From NCBI RefSeq assembly GCF_019711375.1, contig NZ_CP081295.1:2207001-2271000 (forward strand): a stretch of DNA of 64,000 nt, read 5' to 3'. Source of the DNA: Qipengyuania aurantiaca. GTDB lineage: Bacteria > Pseudomonadota > Alphaproteobacteria > Sphingomonadales > Sphingomonadaceae. The notes beneath the pieces were generated by a model. It ran no database searches, was not told the DNA's origin, and was given only the letters and a program-made list of their open reading frames with translations. Every line of letters begins with the position of its first letter. Position 1 is the first letter of the stretch. Below are positions 35,000 to 46,727 of this stretch, piece after piece. The translations under genes were made by a program, and so were the position numbers.

Positions 35000-36532
35000 A
35001 TGTCCGCCAATATCGCCGAAATGGAACGCCGCCGCGAAGCTGCAGAGCTGGGTGGTGGTGAGAAGCGCATCGCCGCACAGCACGCCAAGGGCAAGCTGAC
35101 CGCGCGCGAACGGCTCGACGTGCTGCTGGACGAAGGCAGCTTCGAGGAACTCGACCGCTATGTCGAACACGACTGCGTTGATTTCGGGATGGAGAAGCAG
35201 AAGATCCCCGGCGATGGCGTGGTGACGGGCAGCGGCACGATCAACGGCCGCCTCGTCTATGTTTTCTCTCAGGATTTCACCGTCTTCGGCGGCTCTCTTT
35301 CCAAGCGGCATGCAGAGAAGATCTGCAAGGTCATGGACACCGCGATGAAGGTCGGCGCGCCGGTGATCGGCCTCAACGACAGCGGCGGCGCGCGCATCCA
35401 GGAAGGCGTGGCCTCGCTCGGCGGGTATGCCGAGGTGTTCCAGCGCAATGTGCTCGCCAGCGGCGTGGTGCCGCAGATCAGCCTCATCATGGGGCCGTGC
35501 GCGGGCGGCGCGGTTTACTCGCCGGCGATGACCGACTTCATCTTCATGGTCGAAGACTCAAGCTACATGTTCGTCACCGGCCCCGACGTGGTGAAGACGG
35601 TGACCAACGAGGTCGTCACGCAGGAAGAACTGGGCGGGGCGAAGACGCACACCACCAAGACCAGCGTTGCCGACAACAGCTTCGAGAACGACATCGAAAC
35701 GCTGCTCGCGACGCGCGATTTCTTCGATTACCTGCCGCTCTCGAACCGTGAGGAAGTGCCCGAGCGCCCGACCAGCGACCCGTGGGACCGCATGGAGGAC
35801 AGCCTCGACACGCTGATCCCCGACAACGCCAACCAGCCCTATGACATGCACGAAGTCATCCGCAAGACGCTGGACGAGGGCGACTTCTTCGAGATCCAGC
35901 CGAACCATGCCGCCAACATCATCTGCGGCTTCGGCCGGGTGGAAGGGCGGACGGTGGGCGTGGTGGCGAACCAGCCGATGGTGCTCGCCGGCGTGCTCGA
36001 CATCGCATCGTCCAAGAAGGCCGCGCGCTTCGTACGTTTCTGCGATGCCTTCGAAATTCCGATCCTGACCTTCGTAGACGTGCCCGGCTTCCTTCCCGGC
36101 ACGGCGCAGGAGCACAACGGCATCATCAAGCACGGCGCGAAGCTGCTCTTCGCCTATGCCGAGGCGACCGTGCCCAAGATCACCGTGATCACCCGCAAGG
36201 CCTATGGCGGGGCCTATGACGTGATGGCCTCCAAGCACCTGCGCGGCGACCTCAACTACGCCTGGCCCACGGCCGAAATTGCCGTGATGGGCGCGAAGGG
36301 CGCGGTGGAGATCATCTTCCGCCAGGATCGCGACGATCCGGGCAAGATCGCCGAGAAAACCAAGGAATACGAAGACCGCTTCGCCAACCCCTTCGTGGCA
36401 GCGCAGCGCGGCTATATCGACGAGGTGATCTACCCGCACTCGACCCGTAAGCGGATCGCTTTGGGGCTAAGGAAGCTGCGGACGAAGCAGCTGGAAAACC
36501 CGTGGAAGAAGCATGACAATATTCCGTTGTGA
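35000..36532 (+). CDS. pccB: Propionyl-CoA carboxylase beta subunit
   Basis: 510-residue carboxyltransferase that moves CO2 from biotin to propionyl-CoA, giving methylmalonyl-CoA. Crotonase-fold motifs: [26 protein letters not shown] (oxyanion Gly-Gly), [20 protein letters not shown], and [12 protein letters not shown]. Start [16 protein letters not shown] at 35000 preceded by GGGAAGAG. It heads a run of genes that ends with the biotin-carrying alpha subunit 9 kb downstream; the mutase and epimerase between them make propionyl-CoA the likely substrate rather than acetyl-CoA. Confidence 0.93.
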   Translation: MSANIAEMERRREAAELGGGEKRIAAQHAKGKLTARERLDVLLDEGSFEELDRYVEHDCVDFGMEKQKIPGDGVVTGSGTINGRLVYVFSQDFTVFGGSLSKRHAEKICKVMDTAMKVGAPVIGLNDSGGARIQEGVASLGGYAEVFQRNVLASGVVPQISLIMGPCAGGAVYSPAMTDFIFMVEDSSYMFVTGPDVVKTVTNEVVTQEELGGAKTHTTKTSVADNSFENDIETLLATRDFFDYLPLSNREEVPERPTSDPWDRMEDSLDTLIPDNANQPYDMHEVIRKTLDEGDFFEIQPNHAANIICGFGRVEGRTVGVVANQPMVLAGVLDIASSKKAARFVRFCDAFEIPILTFVDVPGFLPGTAQEHNGIIKHGAKLLFAYAEATVPKITVITRKAYGGAYDVMASKHLRGDLNYAWPTAEIAVMGAKGAVEIIFRQDRDDPGKIAEKTKEYEDRFANPFVAAQRGYIDEVIYPHSTRKRIALGLRKLRTKQLENPWKKHDNIPL

Positions 36533-36541
36533 GTCAAAGCC

Positions 36542-36778
36542 GTGGTTGTGAAGTTCTTACTCCTTCTAATCACCCTGTCCCTTTCGATTGGCTTTGGAAA
36601 CAGAGCGTTGCGGGCGTGGCGAGGCGAGCGAGCAATACTAGTCCCGTCAATGGAAGCAGATATCCAGTCTGACCCGAAAGCTCACGCTGTGATTAGATGG
36701 GGTCTCATCCCGCTTACCTTACTTTGGGCATGTCTCACGATTTGGATAATTGCTGATATTTGGAGTTCAGTTGCATGA
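36542..36778 (+). CDS. Small two-helix membrane protein, lower GC
   Basis: 78 residues starting with GTG (36542): MVVKFLLLLITLSLSIGF, then a charged loop and a second hydrophobic helix (WGLIPLTLLWACLTIWII). No family recognised. Base composition is near 50% GC by eye, clearly below the surrounding genes, and codon choice is looser, suggesting recent arrival. Even so it is coupled to mce by an ATGA overlap and follows pccB by 9 bases. Confidence 0.6.
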   Translation: MVVKFLLLLITLSLSIGFGNRALRAWRGERAILVPSMEADIQSDPKAHAVIRWGLIPLTLLWACLTIWIIADIWSSVA

Positions 36779-37224
36779 AACTCGGCCGTCTCAACCATAT
36801 CGGCGTCGCCACGCCCTCGATCGAGCAATCGATCCGCTATTACCGCGATGTCATGGGCGCGACGAAGTTTCACGAGCCCTTCGATCTGGAGGCGCAAGGG
36901 GTGAAGGTCTGCTTCGTCGACACGCCGGGTGAGGATGGCACGAACGGCACGCAGATCGAGCTGATCGAACCGCTCGGCCCCGATAGCCCCATCGCCAAGT
37001 TTCTCGAGAAGAACCCCGCCGGCGCGCAGCATCACCTGTGCTACGAGGTCGAGGATATCGAGGACGCGCGGACATGGTTCGAGGGGCTGGGCAAGCGCAT
37101 CCTCGGCCCCACCCGCATCGGCGCGCATGGTACGCCGATTTTCTTCCTCCACCCCAAGGACATGATGGGCCAGCTGACCGAGATCATGGAAACGCCCAAG
37201 TCGGGCGCGCACTGGTCGAACTGA
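36775..37224 (+). CDS. mce: Methylmalonyl-CoA epimerase
   Basis: 149 residues of the VOC (glyoxalase-like) fold. It interconverts (2S)- and (2R)-methylmalonyl-CoA, linking PccAB to the mutase. Metal ligands: His in LNHIGVATPS, His in AQHHLCYEVEDI, and Glu in GQLTEIME. Length and sequence fit the family well. ATGA overlap with the preceding small gene. Confidence 0.94.
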   Translation: MKLGRLNHIGVATPSIEQSIRYYRDVMGATKFHEPFDLEAQGVKVCFVDTPGEDGTNGTQIELIEPLGPDSPIAKFLEKNPAGAQHHLCYEVEDIEDARTWFEGLGKRILGPTRIGAHGTPIFFLHPKDMMGQLTEIMETPKSGAHWSN

Positions 37225-37233
37225 GCTCTTACC

Positions 37234-37764
37234 ATGACGCGCAAGAGGGAGCGGCATCTCTTCGAATGGAACGAGGCCAAGCCGTTCAGCTGGAAGGGTT
37301 TCCTCCAAGGACTCAAGGAAGATAGCCGTCGGGCGGAGGAACGGTCCGAAGGCTGGGGCGGCATCGTCGCGCTGATCGCCCTCACCGCCTTCGCAATCGG
37401 CGCCGCCTATATCGAGTTCTTCGGCCCCGGCCTCGAATCCACCCACTATATCCGCCGCAACTGGCCGGCCGATCCGGAGCTGGGCAAATACTATCGCTGG
37501 ATCGGCTGGGGCTTTCTCGGGCTGGGAGCCTGGACCGCGCTTGGCACGCTATGGATAGCGGGACGCGAGGGCATGTCCGCGGCGCGCTTCGTCAAAAGCC
37601 TATGGGTCGTGGCGGTGATCGCCCTCGGCGGCCTCTACTGGTTTGCAACGGCGCACCAGTATGACCGCTGGTTCGCGATCCATGGCGCCATGACGCAGGA
37701 AGAACTGCGCGCAGCACCCGCCTGGACCGAACCGGGCCTGCCGCCTCTCGACGAGCTTTTCTAA
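37234..37764 (+). CDS. Membrane protein of unknown function
   Basis: 176 residues starting [16 protein letters not shown] ([20 protein letters not shown]). A charged N-terminal 45 residues precedes three hydrophobic segments (about 48-67, 88-108 and 123-140). A C-terminal periplasmic or cytoplasmic tail is rich in Pro and Glu. No family recognised. Located between mce and the mutase, so co-expressed with propionate metabolism, but nothing ties it to that chemistry. Confidence 0.65.
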   Translation: MTRKRERHLFEWNEAKPFSWKGFLQGLKEDSRRAEERSEGWGGIVALIALTAFAIGAAYIEFFGPGLESTHYIRRNWPADPELGKYYRWIGWGFLGLGAWTALGTLWIAGREGMSAARFVKSLWVVAVIALGGLYWFATAHQYDRWFAIHGAMTQEELRAAPAWTEPGLPPLDELF

Positions 37765-37808
37765 GCACCGGCTTTCCTGCGCATAGGAATGCGGTTAGGG
37801 GATCGCCC

Positions 37809-39965
37809 ATGACCGACGCACCCAAATACGAAGACTGGAAGCCCCTCGCCGACAAGGAAGTGAAGGGCCGCGACCTTACCTGGCACACACCCGAGGGCAT
37901 CGAGGTGAAGCCGCTCTACACCAGCGAGGACACCGAAGGTCTCGACCCTGGCGTCCCCGGAATTGCGCCGTTCACGCGCGGGCCTTACGCTTCGATGTAT
38001 ACCGGTCGTCCGTGGACCATCCGCCAGTATGCGGGCTTTTCGACCGCCGAGGAATCGAACGCCTTCTATCGTCGCAACCTCGCGGCGGGGCAGAAGGGCC
38101 TGTCGGTCGCTTTCGACCTTGCTACCCACCGCGGCTATGACAGCGACCACCCGCGCGTGGTCGGCGATGTCGGCAAGGCGGGTGTCGCGATCGACACCGT
38201 GCGCGACATGGAAATCCTGTTCGATCAGATTCCGCTCGACACCATGAGCGTCAGCATGACGATGAACGGCGCGGTGATCCCGGTGCTCGCCTTCTACATC
38301 GTTGCGGCGGAGCGGCAGGGCGTTTCGCAGGAGAAACTGTCGGGGACCATCCAGAACGACATCCTCAAGGAGTTCATGGTCCGCAACACCTATATCTATC
38401 CGCCCGAACCGAGCATGCGGATCGTCTCGGACATCATCGCATATACCTCGGCCAACATGCCGAAATTCAACAGCATTTCGATCTCTGGCTATCATATGCA
38501 CGAAGCCGGGGCGACCGCTGTGCAGGAACTCGCCTTCACCATTGCCGACGGCAAGGAATACGCCAAGCGCGCGATGGAAGCGGGCCTCGATATCGATGCC
38601 TTTGCGCCGCGCCTGTCCTTCTTCTGGGGCATCGGCATGAACTTCTTCATGGAGATCGCCAAGATGCGCGCCGCGCGTCATTTGTGGCACGATGTCATGG
38701 AAGGGCTCGGGGCGCAGAACCCCAAGTCGAAGATGCTGCGCACGCACTGCCAGACGAGCGGCGTGAGCCTGCAGGAGCAGGACCCCTACAACAACGTCAT
38801 CCGCACAACGATCGAGGCGATGGCGGCGGTGCTGGGCGGCACGCAGTCGCTCCACACCAACGCGCTGGACGAGGCGATTGCGCTGCCGACCGACTTCTCC
38901 GCCCGCATCGCGCGGAACACGCAGCTGGTGATCCAGGAAGAGACCGGCATCACCAATGTCGCCGATCCGCTGGGCGGCAGCTATTACATCGAAAGCCTCA
39001 CCGCCGCGCTGGTGGACGAGGCCAAGAAGATGCTCGACGAGGTCGAGGCGGCGGGCGGCATGACCGAATATGTCGCCAGCGGTAAGCCCAAGGCGCAGAT
39101 CGAGCAGGCTGCCGCGGCCAAGCAGGCCAGCGTCGACCGGGGCGAGACCGTGATCGTGGGCGTGAACAAATATCGCCGCGACAAGGAAGACGAGATCGAC
39201 ACGCTCGATATCGACAACCACGCCGTGCGCCAGAGCCAGATCGCGCGTCTCGAGAAAGTCCGCGCGGGCCGCGACGAGTTTGCGTGCAAGGCTGCGCTCG
39301 ACGCGCTGGCTCGCGGTGCAGCACAGCGCGAAGGCAACCTCCTCGACCTCGCCGTCGAGGCCGCGCGTCACGATGCGACGCTGGGCGAAATCAGCCAGGC
39401 GATGGAAGACGCCTATGGCCGCTACGACACCAACCCGAAGCCCGTGCGGGGCGTCTACTCCGAAGCCTATTCGGACGATGCGCGCTATGCGCAGGTGGTC
39501 GAAGGCGTGAAGGCGGTCGAACGCCGCCTCGGCCGCGCGCCCAGGCTGATGGTCGCCAAGATGGGCCAGGACGGCCACGACCGCGGCGCGAATGTGATCG
39601 CCAGCGCCTTTGCCGACATGGGCTTCGAAGTCGTCTCCGGCCCGTTGTTCCAGACGCCGGAAGAAACCCGTGACATGGCGCTCGAAAACGATGTCGACGC
39701 CATCGGCGCGAGCAGCCTTGCGGCGGGTCACAAGACGCTCATCCCCGAACTGATCGGCCTGCTGAAGGACGCGGGCCGCGCCGACATCAAGGTGATCGCT
39801 GGCGGCGTGATCCCGCAGAAGGATTACGACTTCCTGCGCGATGCAGGCGTGCAGGGCATCTACGGCCCGGGCAGCAATGTCGTGGAATGCGCGGCGGACG
39901 TGCTGCGCCTGATGGGGCACAACATGCCGCCTGCGGGAGAGGATCTGGACGAGGCGGCGGAGTGA
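37809..39965 (+). CDS. scpA: Methylmalonyl-CoA mutase, single-chain
   Basis: 718 residues. The adenosylcobalamin enzyme that rearranges (2R)-methylmalonyl-CoA to succinyl-CoA. N-terminal TIM barrel ([20 protein letters not shown] is the family signature; [29 protein letters not shown]). C-terminal B12-binding domain with the base-off His in [13 protein letters not shown] and the [12 protein letters not shown] loop. It carries both domains in one chain, as in E. coli ScpA. Last base pairs overlap the GTG of the next gene. Requires B12, whose synthesis genes are not in this window. Confidence 0.96.
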   Translation: MTDAPKYEDWKPLADKEVKGRDLTWHTPEGIEVKPLYTSEDTEGLDPGVPGIAPFTRGPYASMYTGRPWTIRQYAGFSTAEESNAFYRRNLAAGQKGLSVAFDLATHRGYDSDHPRVVGDVGKAGVAIDTVRDMEILFDQIPLDTMSVSMTMNGAVIPVLAFYIVAAERQGVSQEKLSGTIQNDILKEFMVRNTYIYPPEPSMRIVSDIIAYTSANMPKFNSISISGYHMHEAGATAVQELAFTIADGKEYAKRAMEAGLDIDAFAPRLSFFWGIGMNFFMEIAKMRAARHLWHDVMEGLGAQNPKSKMLRTHCQTSGVSLQEQDPYNNVIRTTIEAMAAVLGGTQSLHTNALDEAIALPTDFSARIARNTQLVIQEETGITNVADPLGGSYYIESLTAALVDEAKKMLDEVEAAGGMTEYVASGKPKAQIEQAAAAKQASVDRGETVIVGVNKYRRDKEDEIDTLDIDNHAVRQSQIARLEKVRAGRDEFACKAALDALARGAAQREGNLLDLAVEAARHDATLGEISQAMEDAYGRYDTNPKPVRGVYSEAYSDDARYAQVVEGVKAVERRLGRAPRLMVAKMGQDGHDRGANVIASAFADMGFEVVSGPLFQTPEETRDMALENDVDAIGASSLAAGHKTLIPELIGLLKDAGRADIKVIAGGVIPQKDYDFLRDAGVQGIYGPGSNVVECAADVLRLMGHNMPPAGEDLDEAAE

Positions 39966-40486
39966 AGAAACTATCTTTGGTCATAGCTGCATCAGCATTG
40001 CTATTCGGACATTCGGCTTTCGCGAAAGACGGCGTTGAATCCATTTTTGCCGACGAGCAGTTGTCCGTCGGACAGCAGTATTCACAAGCGGCTGATTATT
40101 GTGCGAACGACGCCTACCCTAACGAATTCAATTGTGCACAAGCACTCTCGAAACGCGCGGAAGCTCAGCTGGCCATGGCAGTTCGAAAATACGAGCAGGT
40201 TGCGATGCTAGTCTCCAACGAAGAAAATTCGAAATGCTCAGCTGACGCTGACGTTGAAGGTAGTCCGCAATGCAATGGTGCTGACATCGTTACCGACCTC
40301 ATGGAATCGCAGCGCGCTTGGGAATTGTACCGCAGCCATCATTGTTCCTTGGAAGCGCGTAATTCTCTCGGTGGATGGGGAGCGAGTGCCAACTACTGGC
40401 TTTGCAACGCTCGCCTTATCGGCAATCGCCTGAGGAATTTGCAAGCCATCTTTCGCTTCTACGAAACACAGTTCGAGGTTCAATGA
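39962..40486 (+). CDS. Secreted LprI/DUF1311-like protein, lower GC
   Basis: 174 residues with a signal peptide ([21 protein letters not shown]). A Cys-rich region of the LprI (lysozyme-inhibitor-like, DUF1311) type follows, with the typical [18 protein letters not shown] motif (W..YR...C). LprI of Mycobacterium inhibits lysozyme; here the role is unknown. GC is near 48% by eye, low for this chromosome. It is inserted with 4-base overlaps both to the mutase (GTGA) and to bioB (ATGA). Confidence 0.75.
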   Translation: MKKLSLVIAASALLFGHSAFAKDGVESIFADEQLSVGQQYSQAADYCANDAYPNEFNCAQALSKRAEAQLAMAVRKYEQVAMLVSNEENSKCSADADVEGSPQCNGADIVTDLMESQRAWELYRSHHCSLEARNSLGGWGASANYWLCNARLIGNRLRNLQAIFRFYETQFEVQ

Positions 40487-41493
40487 CCCAAATCCGCACC
40501 GACTGGACCCGCGAGGAAATCGCGGACCTTTTCGACCTTCCCTTCACCGAACTGCTTTTCCAGGCCGCCACCGTTCACCGCGAGTTCCATCCGCCCGAGC
40601 AGATCCAGCTCTGCACGCTGCTGTCGATCAAGACCGGCGGGTGTCCGGAGGACTGCGGCTATTGCTCGCAGTCGGTGAAGGCCGACAGCGGGGTCGAGGC
40701 GACCAAGCTGATGGAGGTGCAATCGGTCCTCCAGCGCGCGGCGCAGGCGAAGGACCAGGGTAGCCAGCGCTTCTGCATGGGCGCGGCGTGGCGCAATCCC
40801 AAGGACCGCGACATGCCCGCGATCGTCGAGATCGTGAAGGGCGTGCGCGCGATGGGGCTGGAGACCTGCATGACGCTGGGCATGCTGACGCCGAAACAGG
40901 CGGATATGCTCAAGGAAGCAGGCCTCGATTACTACAACCACAATGTCGACACCGGGCCGGAATATTACGAGCGCGTGATCTCGACCCGCAACTATCAGGA
41001 CCGGCTCGACACACTCCAGAACGTGCGCGATGCAGGCATCAACGTGTGCAGCGGCGGGATCGTGGGCATGGGCGAAACGCGCGAGGATCGGGTGGGCTTC
41101 GTCCACACGCTCGCCACGCTCGAACGCCATCCCGAAAGCGTGCCGGTCAACGCGCTGGTGCCGGTCAAGGGCACGGTGCTGGGCGACATGCTGGCGGACA
41201 CGCCGCTCGCCAAGATCGATGACATCGAGTTCGTCCGCACCGTGGCGGTCGCGCGCATCACCATGCCGATGAGCATGGTGCGCCTCTCCGCAGGGCGCGA
41301 GTCGATGTCCGAAGCCACGCAGGCGTTGTGTTTCCTCGCGGGCGCGAACTCGATCTTCACCGGCGATAAGCTCCTCACCGCGCCCAACGCTGGCGACGAC
41401 AGCGATGCGGCGCTCTTCGCGAAGCTGGGGCTAACGGCGCTGGCGCAGGAGGAGCCGATGCGGGCATGCAAACTGGCGGAGCCTGCCGAATGA
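40483..41493 (+). CDS. bioB: Biotin synthase
   Basis: 336-residue radical-SAM enzyme that inserts sulfur into dethiobiotin. The radical cluster motif is [11 protein letters not shown] (CxxxCxxC). Further family marks: [23 protein letters not shown] and [10 protein letters not shown] (Arg of the second cluster). The presence of bioB inside the pcc operon suggests that biotin supply is matched to the biotin-dependent carboxylase. The other bio genes are not in the window. Confidence 0.95.
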   Translation: MTQIRTDWTREEIADLFDLPFTELLFQAATVHREFHPPEQIQLCTLLSIKTGGCPEDCGYCSQSVKADSGVEATKLMEVQSVLQRAAQAKDQGSQRFCMGAAWRNPKDRDMPAIVEIVKGVRAMGLETCMTLGMLTPKQADMLKEAGLDYYNHNVDTGPEYYERVISTRNYQDRLDTLQNVRDAGINVCSGGIVGMGETREDRVGFVHTLATLERHPESVPVNALVPVKGTVLGDMLADTPLAKIDDIEFVRTVAVARITMPMSMVRLSAGRESMSEATQALCFLAGANSIFTGDKLLTAPNAGDDSDAALFAKLGLTALAQEEPMRACKLAEPAE

Positions 41494-42341
41494 TTACCAT
41501 CCTCGCATCGGTTGTTCTCGCCTCGTCGGCACCAGTCGCTGCAATCGAGCCCGAACCGCTGGTCATCGGCGAAAGCTACAGCTTCGACGCGCTCGATGCG
41601 GAGCGTTCCGTCAACGTCATCCTGCCGCCCGATTACGAGGCCGAGCCGGAGAAAAGCTGGCCGATCATAGTCCAACTGGACGGCGGTACGGGACAGGACC
41701 TGTTCCTCGGAAATGGCGTCGAGAAATGGAACGGGCTGTGGGGTCGCAGCCGTCCGGCGATCCTTGTCGGCATCCAGACGGTCGACCGCCAGCGCGAACT
41801 GCTCCCCACCACCCGCATTCCAGAAGAGCGGGAGGCCTATCCCACGGCGGGAGAGAGCGCACAGTTTCGCTCCTGGCTTGGCGACACCGTCCTTCCGCTG
41901 GTGAAATCGCGCTATCGTCATGACGGCACCGTGGTGTTGGTCGGCGAAAGCGCGGCAGGACATTTCGTGGTCGAGACTTGGCTGGAAGAACCCTCCCTCT
42001 TTACCGGCTATGCGGCGATTTCGCCCAGCCTGCAGTGGGATGGGCAGGCCATGGCTCTGGCAGCCGAGAGCGCCATCGATGGCCGCCCGCCGCTCTATCT
42101 CTCGCTGGCCGACGAGGGCGGCGAAACGGAGCAGGGCATGTTCCGCCTGCTTTCCAAGCTCGACGCGGACCAGTCCTTCTGCTTCTCCGACCGGCGCAAC
42201 GACCTTCACCATTCGACGAGCCTGCACGGCCTGATGCCCGAGGCGCTCCAGTTCCTGCTCCCGACTGGCGCAGATTGGCTGGAAGACTACGGCCTGACCC
42301 TGCGCTGCGAACAGGGCGGGCCGGAGAGCGGGGCCGAGTGA
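41490..42341 (+). CDS. Secreted alpha/beta-hydrolase esterase
   Basis: 283 residues with a signal peptide ([18 protein letters not shown]). The fold resembles the putative esterase / ferri-siderophore esterase family (Fes, BesA): [18 protein letters not shown], then a nucleophile Ser in [13 protein letters not shown], and a late His in [13 protein letters not shown]. Substrate is unknown. It overlaps bioB (ATGA) and the following DUF3445 gene (GTGA), so it belongs to the operon by position. Confidence 0.75.
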   Translation: MITILASVVLASSAPVAAIEPEPLVIGESYSFDALDAERSVNVILPPDYEAEPEKSWPIIVQLDGGTGQDLFLGNGVEKWNGLWGRSRPAILVGIQTVDRQRELLPTTRIPEEREAYPTAGESAQFRSWLGDTVLPLVKSRYRHDGTVVLVGESAAGHFVVETWLEEPSLFTGYAAISPSLQWDGQAMALAAESAIDGRPPLYLSLADEGGETEQGMFRLLSKLDADQSFCFSDRRNDLHHSTSLHGLMPEALQFLLPTGADWLEDYGLTLRCEQGGPESGAE

Positions 42342-43138
42342 CCCTCGGCTTTTCCGTCGACGAATTGCTGCCCAAGGCGCGGGGCGGGGGCGTGCTAAAG
42401 ATGGGGCTCGCCAAGCTCGACGAGAGCAATTGGCTCCAGCCCGATCCAGACCTTGCCGCGCGCGCCGGGGGCTTTGCAGCCTTTCCCGAAGGCGTCCAGT
42501 TGTCGCCCGAAGGCGAGGCCCCGGGCGCGGAACTCGCCGCCTTTCTGGGCCTGTCCGGCGGCCTGCCCGAAGCCGCGCGGGCGCAGCACGAGGACATGTG
42601 CCTCCTCACCCTGCGCCCCGGCGAGGAGCAATACCGCTTCGTCGGCGCAGCGGTAGCGTGGCCGTCCGACTGGACGCCGTCCGACAAGATGGGGCTGCCG
42701 TTGCGCGCGCTCCATGCGCCGATCCAGGGTTATGAGGAGCAGCTAGCCAGCGGCGTCGATCACTTCATGGCCAAGCTCAAGCCGAGCGCAATCTACGGGC
42801 GCTGCAACTGGTTTATCGCCGCCACCGGGGAACGACGTTGGGTGGCCGAGGCCCCTGAAGAAGCCTTCGCCCATGTCACTCCGGAAAATGCGGGCGAGAC
42901 CTTGTTCGTCCGCTCCGAACGCCAGACCCTTCGCCGCCTTCCCGAAACCGGCGCGATACTGTTCACCATCGGCATTTACGTCTCGCCATTGGGAGAGCTT
43001 GGCGCCGACAACCAGCGCCGCCTCGCCGACGCGGTCCAGCTGCTTCTCGACGGAGAGGGCGAGCGGCGCGGCGCGGGGCATTATGCGCCTGCGCTCATCG
43101 AATTTGTAAGGACGCGACAGAATGCCTTCGAAAGCTGA
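42338..43138 (+). CDS. DUF3445 protein, heme-dependent oxidative N-demethylase-like
   Basis: 266 residues, GTG start at 42338 overlapping the esterase stop. Sequence marks of DUF3445: EDMCLLTLRPGEEQYRFVGA, WPSDWTPSDKMGLPL, HAPIQGYEEQL, and RCNWFIAATGERRW. The family includes the alpha subunit of a bacterial heme-dependent oxidative N-demethylase that acts on dimethylamine-type compounds. Whether this copy has heme or a substrate partner is not visible; no reductase gene adjoins it. Confidence 0.8.
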   Translation: MTLGFSVDELLPKARGGGVLKMGLAKLDESNWLQPDPDLAARAGGFAAFPEGVQLSPEGEAPGAELAAFLGLSGGLPEAARAQHEDMCLLTLRPGEEQYRFVGAAVAWPSDWTPSDKMGLPLRALHAPIQGYEEQLASGVDHFMAKLKPSAIYGRCNWFIAATGERRWVAEAPEEAFAHVTPENAGETLFVRSERQTLRRLPETGAILFTIGIYVSPLGELGADNQRRLADAVQLLLDGEGERRGAGHYAPALIEFVRTRQNAFES

Positions 43139-43264
43139 GCGAAGGCCTGCGCAAACTTGACTCCCGCTCCAATTGAGTGACTAGATCGCGCCACAGCTGG
43201 GGGGACATCAGCAAAATTCGGATCGCTTCTTGGGTCGTGTTTCCATCATTTGGGAGTGGACTGT

Positions 43265-43699
43265 ATGAAGAAGCTACTTTTGACCGTCGCCGCCATCGGC
43301 ATGGGTCTATCCGCGACACCCGCAATCGCCGATAACCATACGCCCGAGTTGCGCGAGGTCGACTGGTACAACATCAGCATGATCAAGTGGAAATCGGGCA
43401 AGGGGCAGCGCGCCCACGAAATCATCAGCATGTTCGAAAAGGTGGATGAGGCGCTAGGCCGCAACGACGTGATCGATTTCCATATGCAGACCGGCGAATG
43501 GCATTCGATCGTCGCCTTCAAGATGCACGATGGCCCGGCCGCCATGGCGTGGAAGGAAAACCCTTACGACAAGGCATGGGAGGTCGAATTCGCGCGCCAG
43601 AATGGCGGCGAGGACAAGGCCAAGGCGCTGTGGGCCGAATTCAACGACTGCATTCTGGAAGAGCAGCGCCAGATCGGCCACGTCGACATCAACGAGTAA
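43265..43699 (+). CDS. Secreted protein of unknown function
   Basis: 144 residues with a signal peptide (MKKLLLTVAAIGMGLSATPAIA). The mature part is acidic and has no recognised domain; short alternating segments such as DWYNISMIKW and WHSIVAFKM could be a dimeric alpha/beta barrel, but this is a guess. A 126-base gap separates it from DUF3445, and TTGACT (about 43159) hints at a separate promoter. TTTGGGAGTGGACTGT precedes the ATG at 43265. Confidence 0.65.
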   Translation: MKKLLLTVAAIGMGLSATPAIADNHTPELREVDWYNISMIKWKSGKGQRAHEIISMFEKVDEALGRNDVIDFHMQTGEWHSIVAFKMHDGPAAMAWKENPYDKAWEVEFARQNGGEDKAKALWAEFNDCILEEQRQIGHVDINE

Positions 43700-43721
43700 T
43701 ACTGCTCGCACCGCTTGATAC

Positions 43722-43781
43722 CGGGCCTCCGCTACGGCATGGGCGTGCATACGTTTGTACGCCCAGCCTATCGGAGGCCCG
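43722..43781 (+). other. Nested 60-base hairpin covering the next gene's start
   Basis: Outer arms CGGGCCTCCG (43722-43731) and CGGAGGCCCG (43772-43781), inner arms GGGCGT (43741-43746) and ACGCCC (43759-43764). Followed by GACCTGTTTCTTC. The ATG at 43739 falls inside. Could be a terminator for the upstream gene or a translation-blocking structure. Confidence 0.6.
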
Positions 43782-44199
43782 ACCTGTTTCTTCTTCCGCT
43801 CGTCTTTCTTGCCGCTGCGCAAGGACAGCCTGACGTCGCTTCGCCGGCATGCGACCAAGCGCGCGCGGACGAGGGTATCCAGCCCGAAATCAATCGCTGC
43901 GCCCATGCCGATTTCCTCGCCGCGGACGCCGAACTCAACGCACTATGGAAGCGCACCGCCGCCCTCATGCGCCGGCTGGACGATGAGTTCGCGCCCTATC
44001 ACGACGAACGTCCCGGCTATTTCGACAGCCTCCTCGCCTCCCAGCGCGCTTGGCTCGCCTATCGCGACGCGCATTGCGTGAACGAAGGCTATTGGGCACG
44101 CAGCGGCTCCATGGAACCCATGCTGGTAAGCGGCTGCCTGGCCGCACTCACAAACCAACGCACCGAACAATTGCGCCAACTGGCGGAGTATCCCGAATA

Positions 44200-44200
<1 letters not shown>
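43739..44200 (+). CDS. Secreted LprI/DUF1311-like protein
   Basis: 153 residues. A signal-like N-terminus with RRPD followed by LFLLPLVFLAAAQG, then Cys residues and the DUF1311 motif SQRAWLAYRDAHC. This is the second LprI-like protein of the operon; the first (39962-40486) is lower in GC. Start is uncertain because ATG 43739 lies in a strong hairpin with no clear ribosome binding site. Its stop TAA overlaps the pccA ATG by one base (TAATG). Confidence 0.72.
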
Positions 44201-46266
<2,066 letters not shown>

Positions 46267-46414
46267 GCGCTGCGCTTTCGATTCACCAAAAGCGCGCGCA
46301 ATATGAGGCGGCGTTGCAGGATAGAATCTTGCGAATTTGGCCCTTTGCGGGACGTTCTTGGTAAACGCGCTGGTAACGACTCGGCGCGCTGGAGATACTG
46401 TCTGTCTTCGAGTC

Positions 46415-46432
46415 GCATGTGAAACGACATGC
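46415..46432. promoter_or_regulatory. GCATGT-N6-ACATGC inverted repeat
   Basis: Perfect 6-base arms 13 bases before the ATG of the 85-residue gene at 46446, overlapping its ribosome binding site region (AGGAG at 46433-46437). Could be an operator or a small hairpin. Confidence 0.35.
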
Positions 46433-46445
46433 AGGAGCAGACACT

Positions 46446-46703
46446 ATGGCACACAGGGGAACAGGGTTCTTCGATACCCGGGGGCATTTCTACAAGACCC
46501 CCGATGAAGCGACGATCAGCGATCTCGCCAGCGTATTGGGCAAGATTGGCGACGGGGAAAGTCTCGCGCCGGGCATCGCCCAGACCATGCTGGACCGCCG
46601 TTGCGAAATCGAACGGCTTTTTGCCGAGCACGACGCGATGATGGCGGATTACCAGCCCATTGGCGCCGGCAAGGTCACACGGCTGCAAACCCGCGCGAGC
46701 TGA
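46446..46703 (+). CDS. Small hypothetical protein
   Basis: 85 residues starting MAHRGTGFFDTRGHFYKTPD. Mostly polar and helical, with a segment ISDLASVLGKIGDGESLA; no family recognised. AGGAGCAGAC before the ATG gives a good ribosome binding site, and the 180-base upstream gap holds its own regulatory DNA. Convergent with aroB. Confidence 0.6.
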   Translation: MAHRGTGFFDTRGHFYKTPDEATISDLASVLGKIGDGESLAPGIAQTMLDRRCEIERLFAEHDAMMADYQPIGAGKVTRLQTRAS

Positions 46704-46727
46704 GGCACTGGGGGCCTGACGCCCCGA

